Positions 13,029 through 21,214 of a DNA stretch of 35,855 nucleotides are shown here, piece by piece. The stretch is from an uncultured Clostridia bacterium (lineage in GTDB: Bacteria; Bacillota; Clostridia; Christensenellales; Borkfalkiaceae). The number at the start of each line of letters is the position of its first letter. Position 1 is the stretch's first letter. Below the pieces are notes generated by a model. That model was not told the origin of the DNA and made no database searches. It saw only the letters and a list, made by a program, of their open reading frames with translations. Location of the stretch: positions 1-35,855 of the forward strand of contig CANRIY010000002.1 in assembly GCA_947630775.1 (NCBI GenBank), written 5' to 3'. The translations under genes and the position numbers were made by a program.

Positions 13029-14849
13029 CTTGGAGACGATCCCGTAGGAATGCGGCTTGATCTGATATTCCGACGAAAAAATCTCGCCTGAGATGTGCTC
13101 TTTCCATGTTCCGCTGCATTTCAGGCCGTAGGAACAGGTGCCGCAGTTCACAAAAATATATGCGCTTTCCGTTTTCGTCCTGCGGGAAAAGACAATGAGC
13201 CCCGTATCCGCATAGACTTCCGCATATTCGCCTTCGGCAAAGACATGTTTCAATTCTTCTGTGCGGATCTTGCCGAGTTTTGCGTAAAAGTCATGCAGAT
13301 CGGCGTCGATTTTGTCCCACGGAAAGCATGTGCGGCAGAACGGATCCCTGTATCCTTCCATTCCCGCTTCGTCGCCGTAATAGATACACGGCACCCCGGG
13401 GAGCGTAAATTGCAGTACCGCCGCGGTTTTCAGCATTTCTTTTGCCTTTTGAAGCGTTTCATTGTCCATGCGGAGCCGCGCCATTTCCTCCTTGTCCGAA
13501 CACTCCGTTCCGCCGAATACGGTCAGAATGCGGGGTGTATCGTGCGATCCGAGGATGTTCATGAGCGAGTCGAGCGTCTGCTTCGGATAATTGTCGACGA
13601 GCATCGCGATCGTCTCCCGTAGCATGTAAGTCATTCCCGTCTGTACGAAATTGATGATCGCGTCCTTCAGGGGATAATTCATGACGCTGTCGAGCTCAAA
13701 TCCCTGCAAATATTGCCTGCGGACGTCGTAAGAGATCTTGTTGGACGCGTCCTCCCAGACTTCGCCGATGATCACGGCGTCGGGATCTTCGGATTTGACG
13801 GTCTCCCGTACCGATTTCAGGAAAAAATCGGGAAGTTCATCCGCAACGTCGAGGCGGTATCCGCCGATCCCGTGCCGCAGCCAGTGGCGGATGACGCCGT
13901 TTTCGCCCAAAATAAAGTTTTGGTAGGAGGGTGAGCTTTCGTTGATCTCGGGAAGAATTTGGATCCCCCACCAGCAGTCGTAATCATAGGGAAACTCCCG
14001 AAAACGGTACCAATCCGCATACGGAGAATTTTTGGACTGAAAGGCGCCGACGCTGTCGTAGGTTCCATATTTGTTGAAATAGCGGCTGTTGTCCCCCGTA
14101 TGGTTGAACACGCCGTCTAAAATCACGCGGATGCCGAGCGCTTTCGCCTCTTCCACGAGACGGTCGAAGTCCTCCTCCGTACCGAGAAGCGGATCGACGC
14201 GCAGATAGTCGCCCGTATCGTAGCGGTGGTTGGAATACGCCTCGAAGATGGGGTTGAAATAGATCGCCGTGACGCCGAGATCTTTGAGATACGGCAGTTT
14301 CTCACGTACGCCGTTGAAATTTCCGCCGAAAAAATCGTTGTTGAGGATCTTTCCCGCCTCGTTCGGGCGAAAAGAAGGAAGTCCGCCCCAGTCCTCGCGC
14401 AGGATCTTTCCGTCGGACACGGGATAATTCCCCTCGCCGCGGCAGAAACGGTCGGGGAAGATCTGATACATCACCCCGCCCTTGAACCAGTCGGGCGTTG
14501 CATAATCTTCGTCGAAGACCGTGATCTGCCAGTCGGTCCCGTTCCCGTCCGTCGTTCCCGATCTCAGATTTCCGCATTTGAAAGGGATCCCATCCAGAAG
14601 AAAGTAATAAAAATACAGCCCGACCTCATGAAAAACAAGGCGGATAGAAAAATCTTCCTCCCTTTTTTTCATGGAAAGCTCTACGGGTGGCTCCTCGTTC
14701 CGCCATAGGATCAGCGTACAAGTTTGAGCGGAGAATGTAGATTCTCCGCTTTCCCTGTGATATATGTTGAGGGTGAGTTCGCTTTCCCGTGCGATCGCCC
14801 CCCGAATGCTCTTGCATGCTCTATTGAGCGGGTCGTAATAGTAGCTCAT
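13017..14849 (-). CDS. Intracellular GH13 alpha-glucan hydrolase (neopullulanase/amylase type)
   Basis: The 610-residue product has an N-terminal beta domain (about 1-115) like the CBM34 domain of neopullulanases and cyclomaltodextrinases. The GH13 barrel follows: region I DGVFNH (245-250), region II GYRLDVADE (330-338, nucleophile Asp334), region III GEVWE (acid/base Glu363) and region IV GSHDTPR (Asp437). There is no signal peptide, so it probably acts on glycogen or maltodextrins in the cytoplasm, next to GlgP. The exact specificity cannot be read from sequence. It starts three bases after the glgP stop and is the last gene of the glg operon. Its stop lies in a large palindrome. Confidence 0.9.
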   Translation of the reverse strand: MSYYYDPLNRACKSIRGAIARESELTLNIYHRESGESTFSAQTCTLILWRNEEPPVELSMKKREEDFSIRLVFHEVGLYFYYFLLDGIPFKCGNLRSGTTDGNGTDWQITVFDEDYATPDWFKGGVMYQIFPDRFCRGEGNYPVSDGKILREDWGGLPSFRPNEAGKILNNDFFGGNFNGVREKLPYLKDLGVTAIYFNPIFEAYSNHRYDTGDYLRVDPLLGTEEDFDRLVEEAKALGIRVILDGVFNHTGDNSRYFNKYGTYDSVGAFQSKNSPYADWYRFREFPYDYDCWWGIQILPEINESSPSYQNFILGENGVIRHWLRHGIGGYRLDVADELPDFFLKSVRETVKSEDPDAVIIGEVWEDASNKISYDVRRQYLQGFELDSVMNYPLKDAIINFVQTGMTYMLRETIAMLVDNYPKQTLDSLMNILGSHDTPRILTVFGGTECSDKEEMARLRMDNETLQKAKEMLKTAAVLQFTLPGVPCIYYGDEAGMEGYRDPFCRTCFPWDKIDADLHDFYAKLGKIRTEELKHVFAEGEYAEVYADTGLIVFSRRTKTESAYIFVNCGTCSYGLKCSGTWKEHISGEIFSSEYQIKPHSYGIVSKYYV

Positions 14850-14852
14850 TCC

Positions 14853-17276
14853 TTATTTCAGAGGTTTCAGATCCCAGATCCTCGTCGCATAATCCCTTAC
14901 GCTTCTGTCTGCGGAGAAATAGCCCGCGCCCGCGATGTTATTGAGGGATTTTCTGTTCCATGAGACAGGATCGTTGCGGTAAAGTTTCGTCATGCTGTTT
15001 TGCGTCTGCACATAAGAATCATAATCGGCGAGGCACATATAGGGATCCGCAACGGGCGAGTTGCGCAAGAGATAGTTGGCGATATCCGCAAAGGAACAGC
15101 CGTTGAACCCGACAATGAGCGATTCAATGATCTGCCGCATGGCGTAATTTTGGTTGTAATAAGCGCTGGAATTGTATCCCCCGCTCCAGATCTGTTTGAC
15201 TTCATCCGATTTGAGGCCGAAAATGAAGATGTTATCGGGCCCGACGCGCTCCGCCATTTCCACATTCGCGCCGTCCAGCGTGCCGATCGTGAGCGCACCG
15301 TTGATCATGAACTTCATGTTGCCCGTACCGCTCGCTTCCTTTCCCGCAAGAGAGATCTGTTCGGAGATCTCGGATGCGGGCATCAGTTTTTCGGACATCG
15401 TGACATTGTAGTTTTCCATGTAGACGACATTGAGCTTTTCGTTGATCTTGGGATGTTTTGCGATATCCGCCGCGAGGTAGCAGATGAGCTTGATGATCTG
15501 CTTCGCCATATCGTACCCCGCAGCCGCCTTTGCGCCGAAAATATACGTCTTGGGCTGGACGTCGAGGTCGGGATCTTCCCGCAAAGCGTTGTATTCGCTG
15601 ATGATATGGAGAACATTCAGAAGCTGCCGCTTATATTCGTGCATCCGCTTCGCCTGAACGTCAAAGAGCGTGTTCGGGTCGATGACAGCGCCCTGATAAT
15701 TCCTCGCGTAGGCGGCGAACTGCTCCTTTTTGATGCGCTTGATCTCGCCGAGACGTTTCAGAACGCTCTCGTCATTTTCAAATTTCTTGAGATCCGCAAG
15801 TTTTGCCGCATCTTTTACATACCCCTCCCCGATACAGTCGTTGAGGAGCGCGCAGAGCTCGGGATTGGACTGGTTGAGCCACCTTCTGTGCGCGATGCCG
15901 TTCGTCACGTTGCAGAACTTTTCGGGGGTATATTCGTAGAAATCGTGGAAAATGCTGTCTTTGATGATCTGGCTGTGCAGTTCCGATACGCCGTTGACGC
16001 TGTGCGAGCCGACAACGCAGAGATTTGCCATGCGTACGGTATTATGCGAAAGGATCGCCATACGGGAGATCCTGTTCCAGTCCCCCGGGAATCTGTGCCA
16101 GAGGTCATCGCAGAAGCGGCGGTTGATCTCTTTCAGGATCCCGTAAATACGGGGCAAGCGGCGGGCGATCAGATCTTCTGCCCACGTTTCGAGCGCTTCC
16201 GCCATGACCGTATGGTTTGTGTAGGCACAGGTCGCCGTCGTGATATTCCATGCGTCGTCCCAGCCGTAATAATTTTCATCGACAAGAATGCGCATGAGCT
16301 CGGGGATGGCAAGCGCGGGATGGGTATCGTTGATATGGATCGCCGCCATCGACGGAAGCAAATTCAGAGACCCGTAACGGCGTTTGTGATCTGCAACGAT
16401 GCATTGCAAAGACGCCGAAACGAGGAAATATTGCTGTTTCAGGCGCAGAGACTTTCCCTCGTAGTGATTATCGGAGGGATAGAGAACTTTGGAGATGAGC
16501 TGTGCGTCGCTGTCGTCGCGCATGACGGCTTCGTAGTTCCCCTGCGAGAACAGCTGCATATCGAATTTCTGGACGGCACGGGAACGCCACAGGCGGAGAA
16601 TGCTCACCGCTTCGGAGTCCTTCCCCGAGACCATCATATCGCATGCGATCGCCTCCACTTCCCTCGCGTTGTGGTATACCGTCTCCATGCCGTGATCCGT
16701 CCATTTTTCTTCGAGTTCTCCGTCGAAGCGGACGATAAACTGCTTATCCGAACGTTGCGTCAGCCATGCCTCGCCGCCGGGGAGCCAAACGTCGGGCAGT
16801 TCCATCTGCCAGCCGTCCACGATCTTCTGCTTGAAAAGCCCGTACTGATAGCAGATCGAAAAGCCCATCGCGGGATAGTTCTGCGTTGCAAGCCCGTCGA
16901 GGAAGCATGCGGCAAGCCTGCCGAGCCCCCCGTTTCCGAGCCCCGCGTCCGGTTCCTCTTCATAGAGATCGTCTAAACTAAGATTGAAATGCTTGAGCGC
17001 ACCCTCGAGCGGCTTTCCGATCCCGAGATTATAGATGCTGTTTTTGAGCGAGCGGCCCAAAAGAAATTCCATGCAGAGATAATAGACGCGTTTCGCCTTC
17101 GCCGCCTTGATCTTCAGATGAAATTTCTGGCGCTTTTCGAGCATGATATCCCGCACGCTCATCACGACAGCTTTATAGATCTGCTCTCTTGTCGCCTCCT
17201 GCGGGCCCACGCCGAAATAGCGTGTGAGCTTGCCCGCGATCAGGCGTTCCGCTTCCTGTTCGGTTAATTTCGCCAT
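14853..17276 (-). CDS. glgP: Glycogen/maltodextrin phosphorylase
   Basis: GlgP removes glucose-1-phosphate from the non-reducing ends of glycogen (GT35, pyridoxal phosphate enzyme). The 807-residue product is full length. Signatures are YYLCMEFLLGRSL (65-77), the glycine loop GLGNGGLGRLAACFLDGLA (112-130), HINDTHPALAIPELMRIL (314-331), QAKRMHEYKRQLLN (541-554) and the cofactor site EASGTGNMKFMINGALTIGT with Lys655. It is the fifth gene of the operon, 30 bp after glgA, with GGAGACAAC a few bases before the start codon. Confidence 0.97.
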   Translation of the reverse strand: MAKLTEQEAERLIAGKLTRYFGVGPQEATREQIYKAVVMSVRDIMLEKRQKFHLKIKAAKAKRVYYLCMEFLLGRSLKNSIYNLGIGKPLEGALKHFNLSLDDLYEEEPDAGLGNGGLGRLAACFLDGLATQNYPAMGFSICYQYGLFKQKIVDGWQMELPDVWLPGGEAWLTQRSDKQFIVRFDGELEEKWTDHGMETVYHNAREVEAIACDMMVSGKDSEAVSILRLWRSRAVQKFDMQLFSQGNYEAVMRDDSDAQLISKVLYPSDNHYEGKSLRLKQQYFLVSASLQCIVADHKRRYGSLNLLPSMAAIHINDTHPALAIPELMRILVDENYYGWDDAWNITTATCAYTNHTVMAEALETWAEDLIARRLPRIYGILKEINRRFCDDLWHRFPGDWNRISRMAILSHNTVRMANLCVVGSHSVNGVSELHSQIIKDSIFHDFYEYTPEKFCNVTNGIAHRRWLNQSNPELCALLNDCIGEGYVKDAAKLADLKKFENDESVLKRLGEIKRIKKEQFAAYARNYQGAVIDPNTLFDVQAKRMHEYKRQLLNVLHIISEYNALREDPDLDVQPKTYIFGAKAAAGYDMAKQIIKLICYLAADIAKHPKINEKLNVVYMENYNVTMSEKLMPASEISEQISLAGKEASGTGNMKFMINGALTIGTLDGANVEMAERVGPDNIFIFGLKSDEVKQIWSGGYNSSAYYNQNYAMRQIIESLIVGFNGCSFADIANYLLRNSPVADPYMCLADYDSYVQTQNSMTKLYRNDPVSWNRKSLNNIAGAGYFSADRSVRDYATRIWDLKPLK

Positions 17277-17306
17277 AGTTTGTGTGTTGTCTCCTGCTGA
17301 AAAAAG

Positions 17307-18836
17307 TTATTTTAAGAGATCTAAATACATCTCTTCATAGCAATGTGCGGAGGACGCCCAGCTGAAATCCGTCGTCATCGCACGGTGGACGAGCTTGTTC
17401 CATTCCTCCTTGTTGTGATAGACGCCGATCGCCTCGTTGATGACGTAGAGCATATCGTACGCGTTGTAATCGCGGAAGGTAAAGCCGTTTCCGCCCGCGC
17501 CGTAGGGCGTGATGCTGTCGCGGAGCCCCCCCGTCTCGCGCACGATCGCGACCGTGCCGTAGCGGGAAGCGATCATCTGCGAAAGTCCGCAGGGTTCGCT
17601 CTTGGAGGGCATCAGGAACAGATCCGCCCCCGAATAGATCTTCCGCGACAGGTCGGAATTGAACGAGATGATCGAGACGACTTTCCCGGGGTATCTCCTC
17701 GCAAGATCCGAAAAATAGTTCTCATAAGAGGAGTCGCCCGTTCCGAGCAGGATAAATTGCATATCCTGCCTGAGCGCCTGTTCGATGACTTCCTTGACGA
17801 GATCGAGTCCCTTGTGCGTGACAAGGCGGGTGATCATCGCAAGGATGGGCGTATTCGGTTTGATGGGAAGATTGAGCATACACTGCAATTCTTCCTTACA
17901 GGTCGCCTTCCCCTTTCTGTTATCCGCGCTGTAATTTTCGAAGAGCGCAAGATCGGTCGAGGGATCGTAATAATCGGGATCGATCCCGTTCAGAATGCCG
18001 CGGAGCTTGAATTCGTTGCGGCGGATAATGGGGTCGAGACCGTGGGAATAATAGGGATCCTTGATCTCGTTTGCATACGTCGGAGAGACGGTCGAGAAGC
18101 ACTCGCAGCACTCGATCGCCCCCTTCATCAGGTTGATGCAACGGTCGTATTCGACGAGATTTTTGAAACGGTAGGAGATCCCGAAGAGATCTTCGAGAAT
18201 ATCGAGGGAATATTTGCCTTGATATTCTATGTTGTGGATGGTAAACACGGCGCGGATGAACTGGTACTCGGGACGGAAACAATAGATCGTCTTGAGATAG
18301 AGCGCCGCAAGCGCCGCCTGCCAGTCATGGCAATGGAGAATATCGGGATAGAAGCCGACAAATCCCAAAAGCTCCATGACGCCGCGGCAGAAGAACGCAA
18401 AACGCTCGCCGTCGTCGTAATAGCCGTAGCACCCGGGACGCTTGAAGTAGTACTCATTATCGAGGAAATAGTAGGTCACATTGTCGCGGCAGTACTCGAA
18501 AATGCCGCAATACTGGTTCCGCCACGAGAGCGCGACATAAGTATTTCCGATGAACTTAAAATCCTTACGGAACTCCTTTTTGATGTCCTGATAGAGCGGG
18601 ATCACGACGCGGACGTCGTATTTATCCTCCCGCGCAAGCGCCTTCGAGAGAGAGCCGATGACTTCCGCAAGCCCTCCCGTCGCGATAAACGGCGCCGCCT
18701 CGGAGGCAACGAAAAGAATTTTCTTTTTCGGCTCTATGCGGATCTCCGCAGGCGCCTCCATAGCGGTTTCCGCTGCGGTCTCCACAACTTCGACCGCCGC
18801 ACGTTCCTTTGCCTTCTTTTTTGTCGTTTCGCTCAT
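17307..18836 (-). CDS. glgA: Glycogen synthase (GT5, ADP-glucose dependent)
   Basis: GlgA elongates alpha-1,4-glucan chains from ADP-glucose. The 509-residue product has a low-complexity, Ala/Glu/Lys-rich extension (1-37), then a GT-B fold. Visible motifs are HDWQ (170-173), HNIEYQG (201-207), ITRLVTHKGLDL (335-346) and SEPCGLSQ (413-420), the acceptor and nucleotide-binding loop. The N-terminal KXGG motif of GlgA is changed to ATGG (Ala52 in place of Lys). Since the rest is intact, it is probably active, but the missing lysine deserves note. It lies 46 bp after glgD and 30 bp before glgP in the operon. Confidence 0.93.
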   Translation of the reverse strand: MSETTKKKAKERAAVEVVETAAETAMEAPAEIRIEPKKKILFVASEAAPFIATGGLAEVIGSLSKALAREDKYDVRVVIPLYQDIKKEFRKDFKFIGNTYVALSWRNQYCGIFEYCRDNVTYYFLDNEYYFKRPGCYGYYDDGERFAFFCRGVMELLGFVGFYPDILHCHDWQAALAALYLKTIYCFRPEYQFIRAVFTIHNIEYQGKYSLDILEDLFGISYRFKNLVEYDRCINLMKGAIECCECFSTVSPTYANEIKDPYYSHGLDPIIRRNEFKLRGILNGIDPDYYDPSTDLALFENYSADNRKGKATCKEELQCMLNLPIKPNTPILAMITRLVTHKGLDLVKEVIEQALRQDMQFILLGTGDSSYENYFSDLARRYPGKVVSIISFNSDLSRKIYSGADLFLMPSKSEPCGLSQMIASRYGTVAIVRETGGLRDSITPYGAGGNGFTFRDYNAYDMLYVINEAIGVYHNKEEWNKLVHRAMTTDFSWASSAHCYEEMYLDLLK

Positions 18837-18882
18837 GATCCGATCCCCCCGCTTTTTTTATTTTACAGTGTTTTGTGTATTT

Positions 18883-19998
18883 TTACAGCATTCTGCCCTT
18901 TCCGATGAAATAAGGCAGCGCTTCGCACCCCGCGAGATGTCTCCCGTCGCGGATGACGACGTTTTTATCCGTAATGACGCAATCGAGCTCGACGTTGGCG
19001 CCGATGACGGTGTCCTGCATGATGATGGAATTTTTGACGACGCTCCCCTTTTCGACCTTAACGCCGCGGAAGAGGATGGAGTTTTCGACCGTCCCCTCGA
19101 TCACGCAGCCGTCCGAGATCAGGGCATTTTTCACAACCGCACCTGCGGCATACTTGCTCGGCGCGGAATCGCGGATCTTCGTGTAAACGTCGCGTGCGCC
19201 GAACAGCTCGTCCCGCACCTCGCGGCTCAAAAGCTCCATGCTGTGGGAATAGTAATTTTGCAGCGAACTGATCGTCGCACAATACCCGTTGAATTTGTAG
19301 CCGAAGATCCTGAGCGTATCCACATTCTTTGCCAAAATGTCCCTTCCGAAACTGGAAAGTCCCCTCGTCACGGCATCCTGAATGGTATTGATGAGGAATT
19401 CCCTGCTCATGACCATGATGTTGACGTAGAGATTGTATTTTTCCTTTTTCAGCTTCGGGTTGATCTTGAGCCCCTTGATCCTGCCCGTCTCGTCGGGCTG
19501 GAGGGTGATGTAATAGGAGGACTGTGCGGCTTCCGTCTCCTCATGGTAGACCATGGTGATATCCGCCTGCTTTTCTTCATGAAAATGAAGGATCTCCTGC
19601 AAATTTACGCGGGCGATGCCATCGCAGTCGGTAATGACGACATAATCCTCGTTACGGCGGTTCAAAAAGCCCGTGATGCCCATGAGCGCCTCGAGACGGG
19701 TCGTATAAGGCGCGTCCGTCTCGTTGGAATAAGGCGGAAGCAGGATGATCCCGCCGTCTTTCCTCGCAAGATCCCAGTCCTTCCCGCTGCCGAGATGGTC
19801 GATGAGCGACTGGTAGTTGTTCTTGGTGACGATCCCCACCGTCGTGATCCCCGAATTTACGATATTGGAGAGCGTAAAATCGATGAGACGGTATCTTCCG
19901 CCATAGGGAACGGACGCCATCGTTCTGTGACGGGAGAGTTCGGGAAGATTGTCGTCATGGATATTTGAAAAAATAACGCCTACTGCGGAATGTGCCAT
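18883..19998 (-). CDS. glgD: ADP-glucose pyrophosphorylase regulatory subunit GlgD
   Basis: GlgD is the non-catalytic partner that forms a heterotetramer with GlgC in Bacillota and raises its activity. The 371-residue product has the GlgD-type N-terminus (GVIFSNIHDDNLPELSRHRT, then YGGRYRLIDFTLSNIVNSGI) in place of the catalytic GGxGxRL loop. A nucleotidyltransferase-like domain and a C-terminal left-handed beta helix (about 275-355) follow. The frame is open for another 85 codons upstream, but those overlap glgC. ATG 19998 has GGGGG eight to twelve bases upstream and starts five bases after the glgC stop, so I chose it. Confidence 0.95.
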   Translation of the reverse strand: MAHSAVGVIFSNIHDDNLPELSRHRTMASVPYGGRYRLIDFTLSNIVNSGITTVGIVTKNNYQSLIDHLGSGKDWDLARKDGGIILLPPYSNETDAPYTTRLEALMGITGFLNRRNEDYVVITDCDGIARVNLQEILHFHEEKQADITMVYHEETEAAQSSYYITLQPDETGRIKGLKINPKLKKEKYNLYVNIMVMSREFLINTIQDAVTRGLSSFGRDILAKNVDTLRIFGYKFNGYCATISSLQNYYSHSMELLSREVRDELFGARDVYTKIRDSAPSKYAAGAVVKNALISDGCVIEGTVENSILFRGVKVEKGSVVKNSIIMQDTVIGANVELDCVITDKNVVIRDGRHLAGCEALPYFIGKGRML

Positions 19999-20002
19999 AA
20001 GA

Positions 20003-21193
20003 TTATTCCCCCTTGTAATCCTTATCGATGATCTTGCCGCCTGCGACATTGCCTGCGACCGTGATATTTCTGCCAAGCACGGCAATGCCGTTTCCCGCTT
20101 CTTTCGGCTCGCCGACGGCGGCCCCCTCTTCCACGACGACGTTCTCGTCGATGATGGAATAGCACACCTTTGCGCCCTTTTTGACGACGGTCCCCGCCAT
20201 GATGACGCTGTCCTCGACGACAGCCCCCTCTTCGACGACGACGTTGGACGCAAGCACGGAATTTACGACCGTTCCGTCCACTTCACAGCCGAGGGCGATC
20301 ATGGAATTGCTCACCTGTGCATCGTCGCCGATGTGTTCGGGCGGGGCGAGCGGATTGCGGGAATGGATCTTCCAGTCCGAATCCCCCACGTCGAAGGCGG
20401 GATCTTCGCCGAGGAGATCCATATTGGACTCCCAGAGGGAAGAGATCGTCCCCACGTCCTTCCAGTAGCCCTTGAAACGGTAAGAGAACATCCTTTCGCC
20501 CGCATTCAGCATGGCGGGAAGGACGTCTTTTCCGAAATCTTTGGATGAAGACGGGTTTGCGTCGTCCTCTTCGAGATATTTGAAAAGTTTTTCGGCGGTA
20601 AAAATGTAGATGCCCATGGACGCGAGGTTGCTCTTGGGCTGTTTGGGCTTCTCCTCGAATTCGTAAATGGAGCCGTCCTCCTGCGTATTGAGGATCCCGA
20701 ATCGGGACGCTTCCTTTAAGGGAACTTCGATCGCGGCGATCGTGCAATCCGCCCCCGTCGCCTTGTGCGCACGGAGCATTTCCGCATAATTCATCTTATA
20801 GATGTGGTCGCCCGACAGAATGAGGATATAGTCAGGATTGTACTTCTTCATGAAGGACATGTTCTGATAGATCGCATTCGCCGTGCCCTCGAACCACGAC
20901 TGCTTTTTCTTCGCCTGATAGGGCGAAAGGATATGCACGCCGCCGAACGCACGGTCGAGATCCCACGGCTGTCCGTTGCCGATGTATTCGTTGAGCTCGA
21001 GCGGTTCGTACTGCGTGAGAACGCCCACCGTATCGATCCCCGAATTCACGCAGTTGGAGAGCGGGAAATCGATGATACGGTATTTCGCGCCGAACGCGAC
21101 TGCGGGTTTTGCGATGTTGTTGGTGAGGGCGTACAGCCTCGAGCCCTGTCCCCCCGCAAGGAGCATCGCAACGCATTCCTTCTTTCTAAGCAT
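20003..21193 (-). CDS. glgC: Glucose-1-phosphate adenylyltransferase (ADP-glucose pyrophosphorylase)
   Basis: GlgC makes ADP-glucose from glucose-1-phosphate and ATP, the committed step of glycogen synthesis. The 396-residue product has the nucleotide loop MLLAGGQGSRLYALT (about 10-24), KPAVAFGAKYRIIDFPLSN, the WFEGTANAIYQN segment, the metal/substrate loop SGDHIYKMNY and FEEKPKQPKS. A C-terminal left-handed beta helix of hexapeptide repeats (about 285-370) follows. It sits 21 bp after glgB and four bases before glgD, as expected for co-expressed subunits. Confidence 0.97.
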   Translation of the reverse strand: MLRKKECVAMLLAGGQGSRLYALTNNIAKPAVAFGAKYRIIDFPLSNCVNSGIDTVGVLTQYEPLELNEYIGNGQPWDLDRAFGGVHILSPYQAKKKQSWFEGTANAIYQNMSFMKKYNPDYILILSGDHIYKMNYAEMLRAHKATGADCTIAAIEVPLKEASRFGILNTQEDGSIYEFEEKPKQPKSNLASMGIYIFTAEKLFKYLEEDDANPSSSKDFGKDVLPAMLNAGERMFSYRFKGYWKDVGTISSLWESNMDLLGEDPAFDVGDSDWKIHSRNPLAPPEHIGDDAQVSNSMIALGCEVDGTVVNSVLASNVVVEEGAVVEDSVIMAGTVVKKGAKVCYSIIDENVVVEEGAAVGEPKEAGNGIAVLGRNITVAGNVAGGKIIDKDYKGE

Positions 21194-21214
21194 ATTGTTA
21201 CCCCCAAAGTTTGA

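Noticed and set aside
12731..13060. 109-codon plus-strand frame after the TTGACA/TACACT promoter, TTG start with AAAGGGG upstream
   Set aside because: The promoter and SD are suggestive, but the product is Phe/Cys-rich without any recognisable pattern, runs through the 12992-13028 palindrome and ends inside the GH13 gene on the other strand. Probably chance in AT-rich DNA.
15000..16976. 658-codon frame antisense to glgP
   Set aside because: A shadow of the glgP codon usage on the opposite strand; glgP has complete family motifs. The same applies to the long antisense frames at 17343-18908, 21626-23062 and 26040-27254.
19999..20253. In-frame N-terminal extension of GlgD by 85 codons
   Set aside because: It overlaps glgC entirely. 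ATG 19998 has a good SD and gives the normal GlgD N-terminus.
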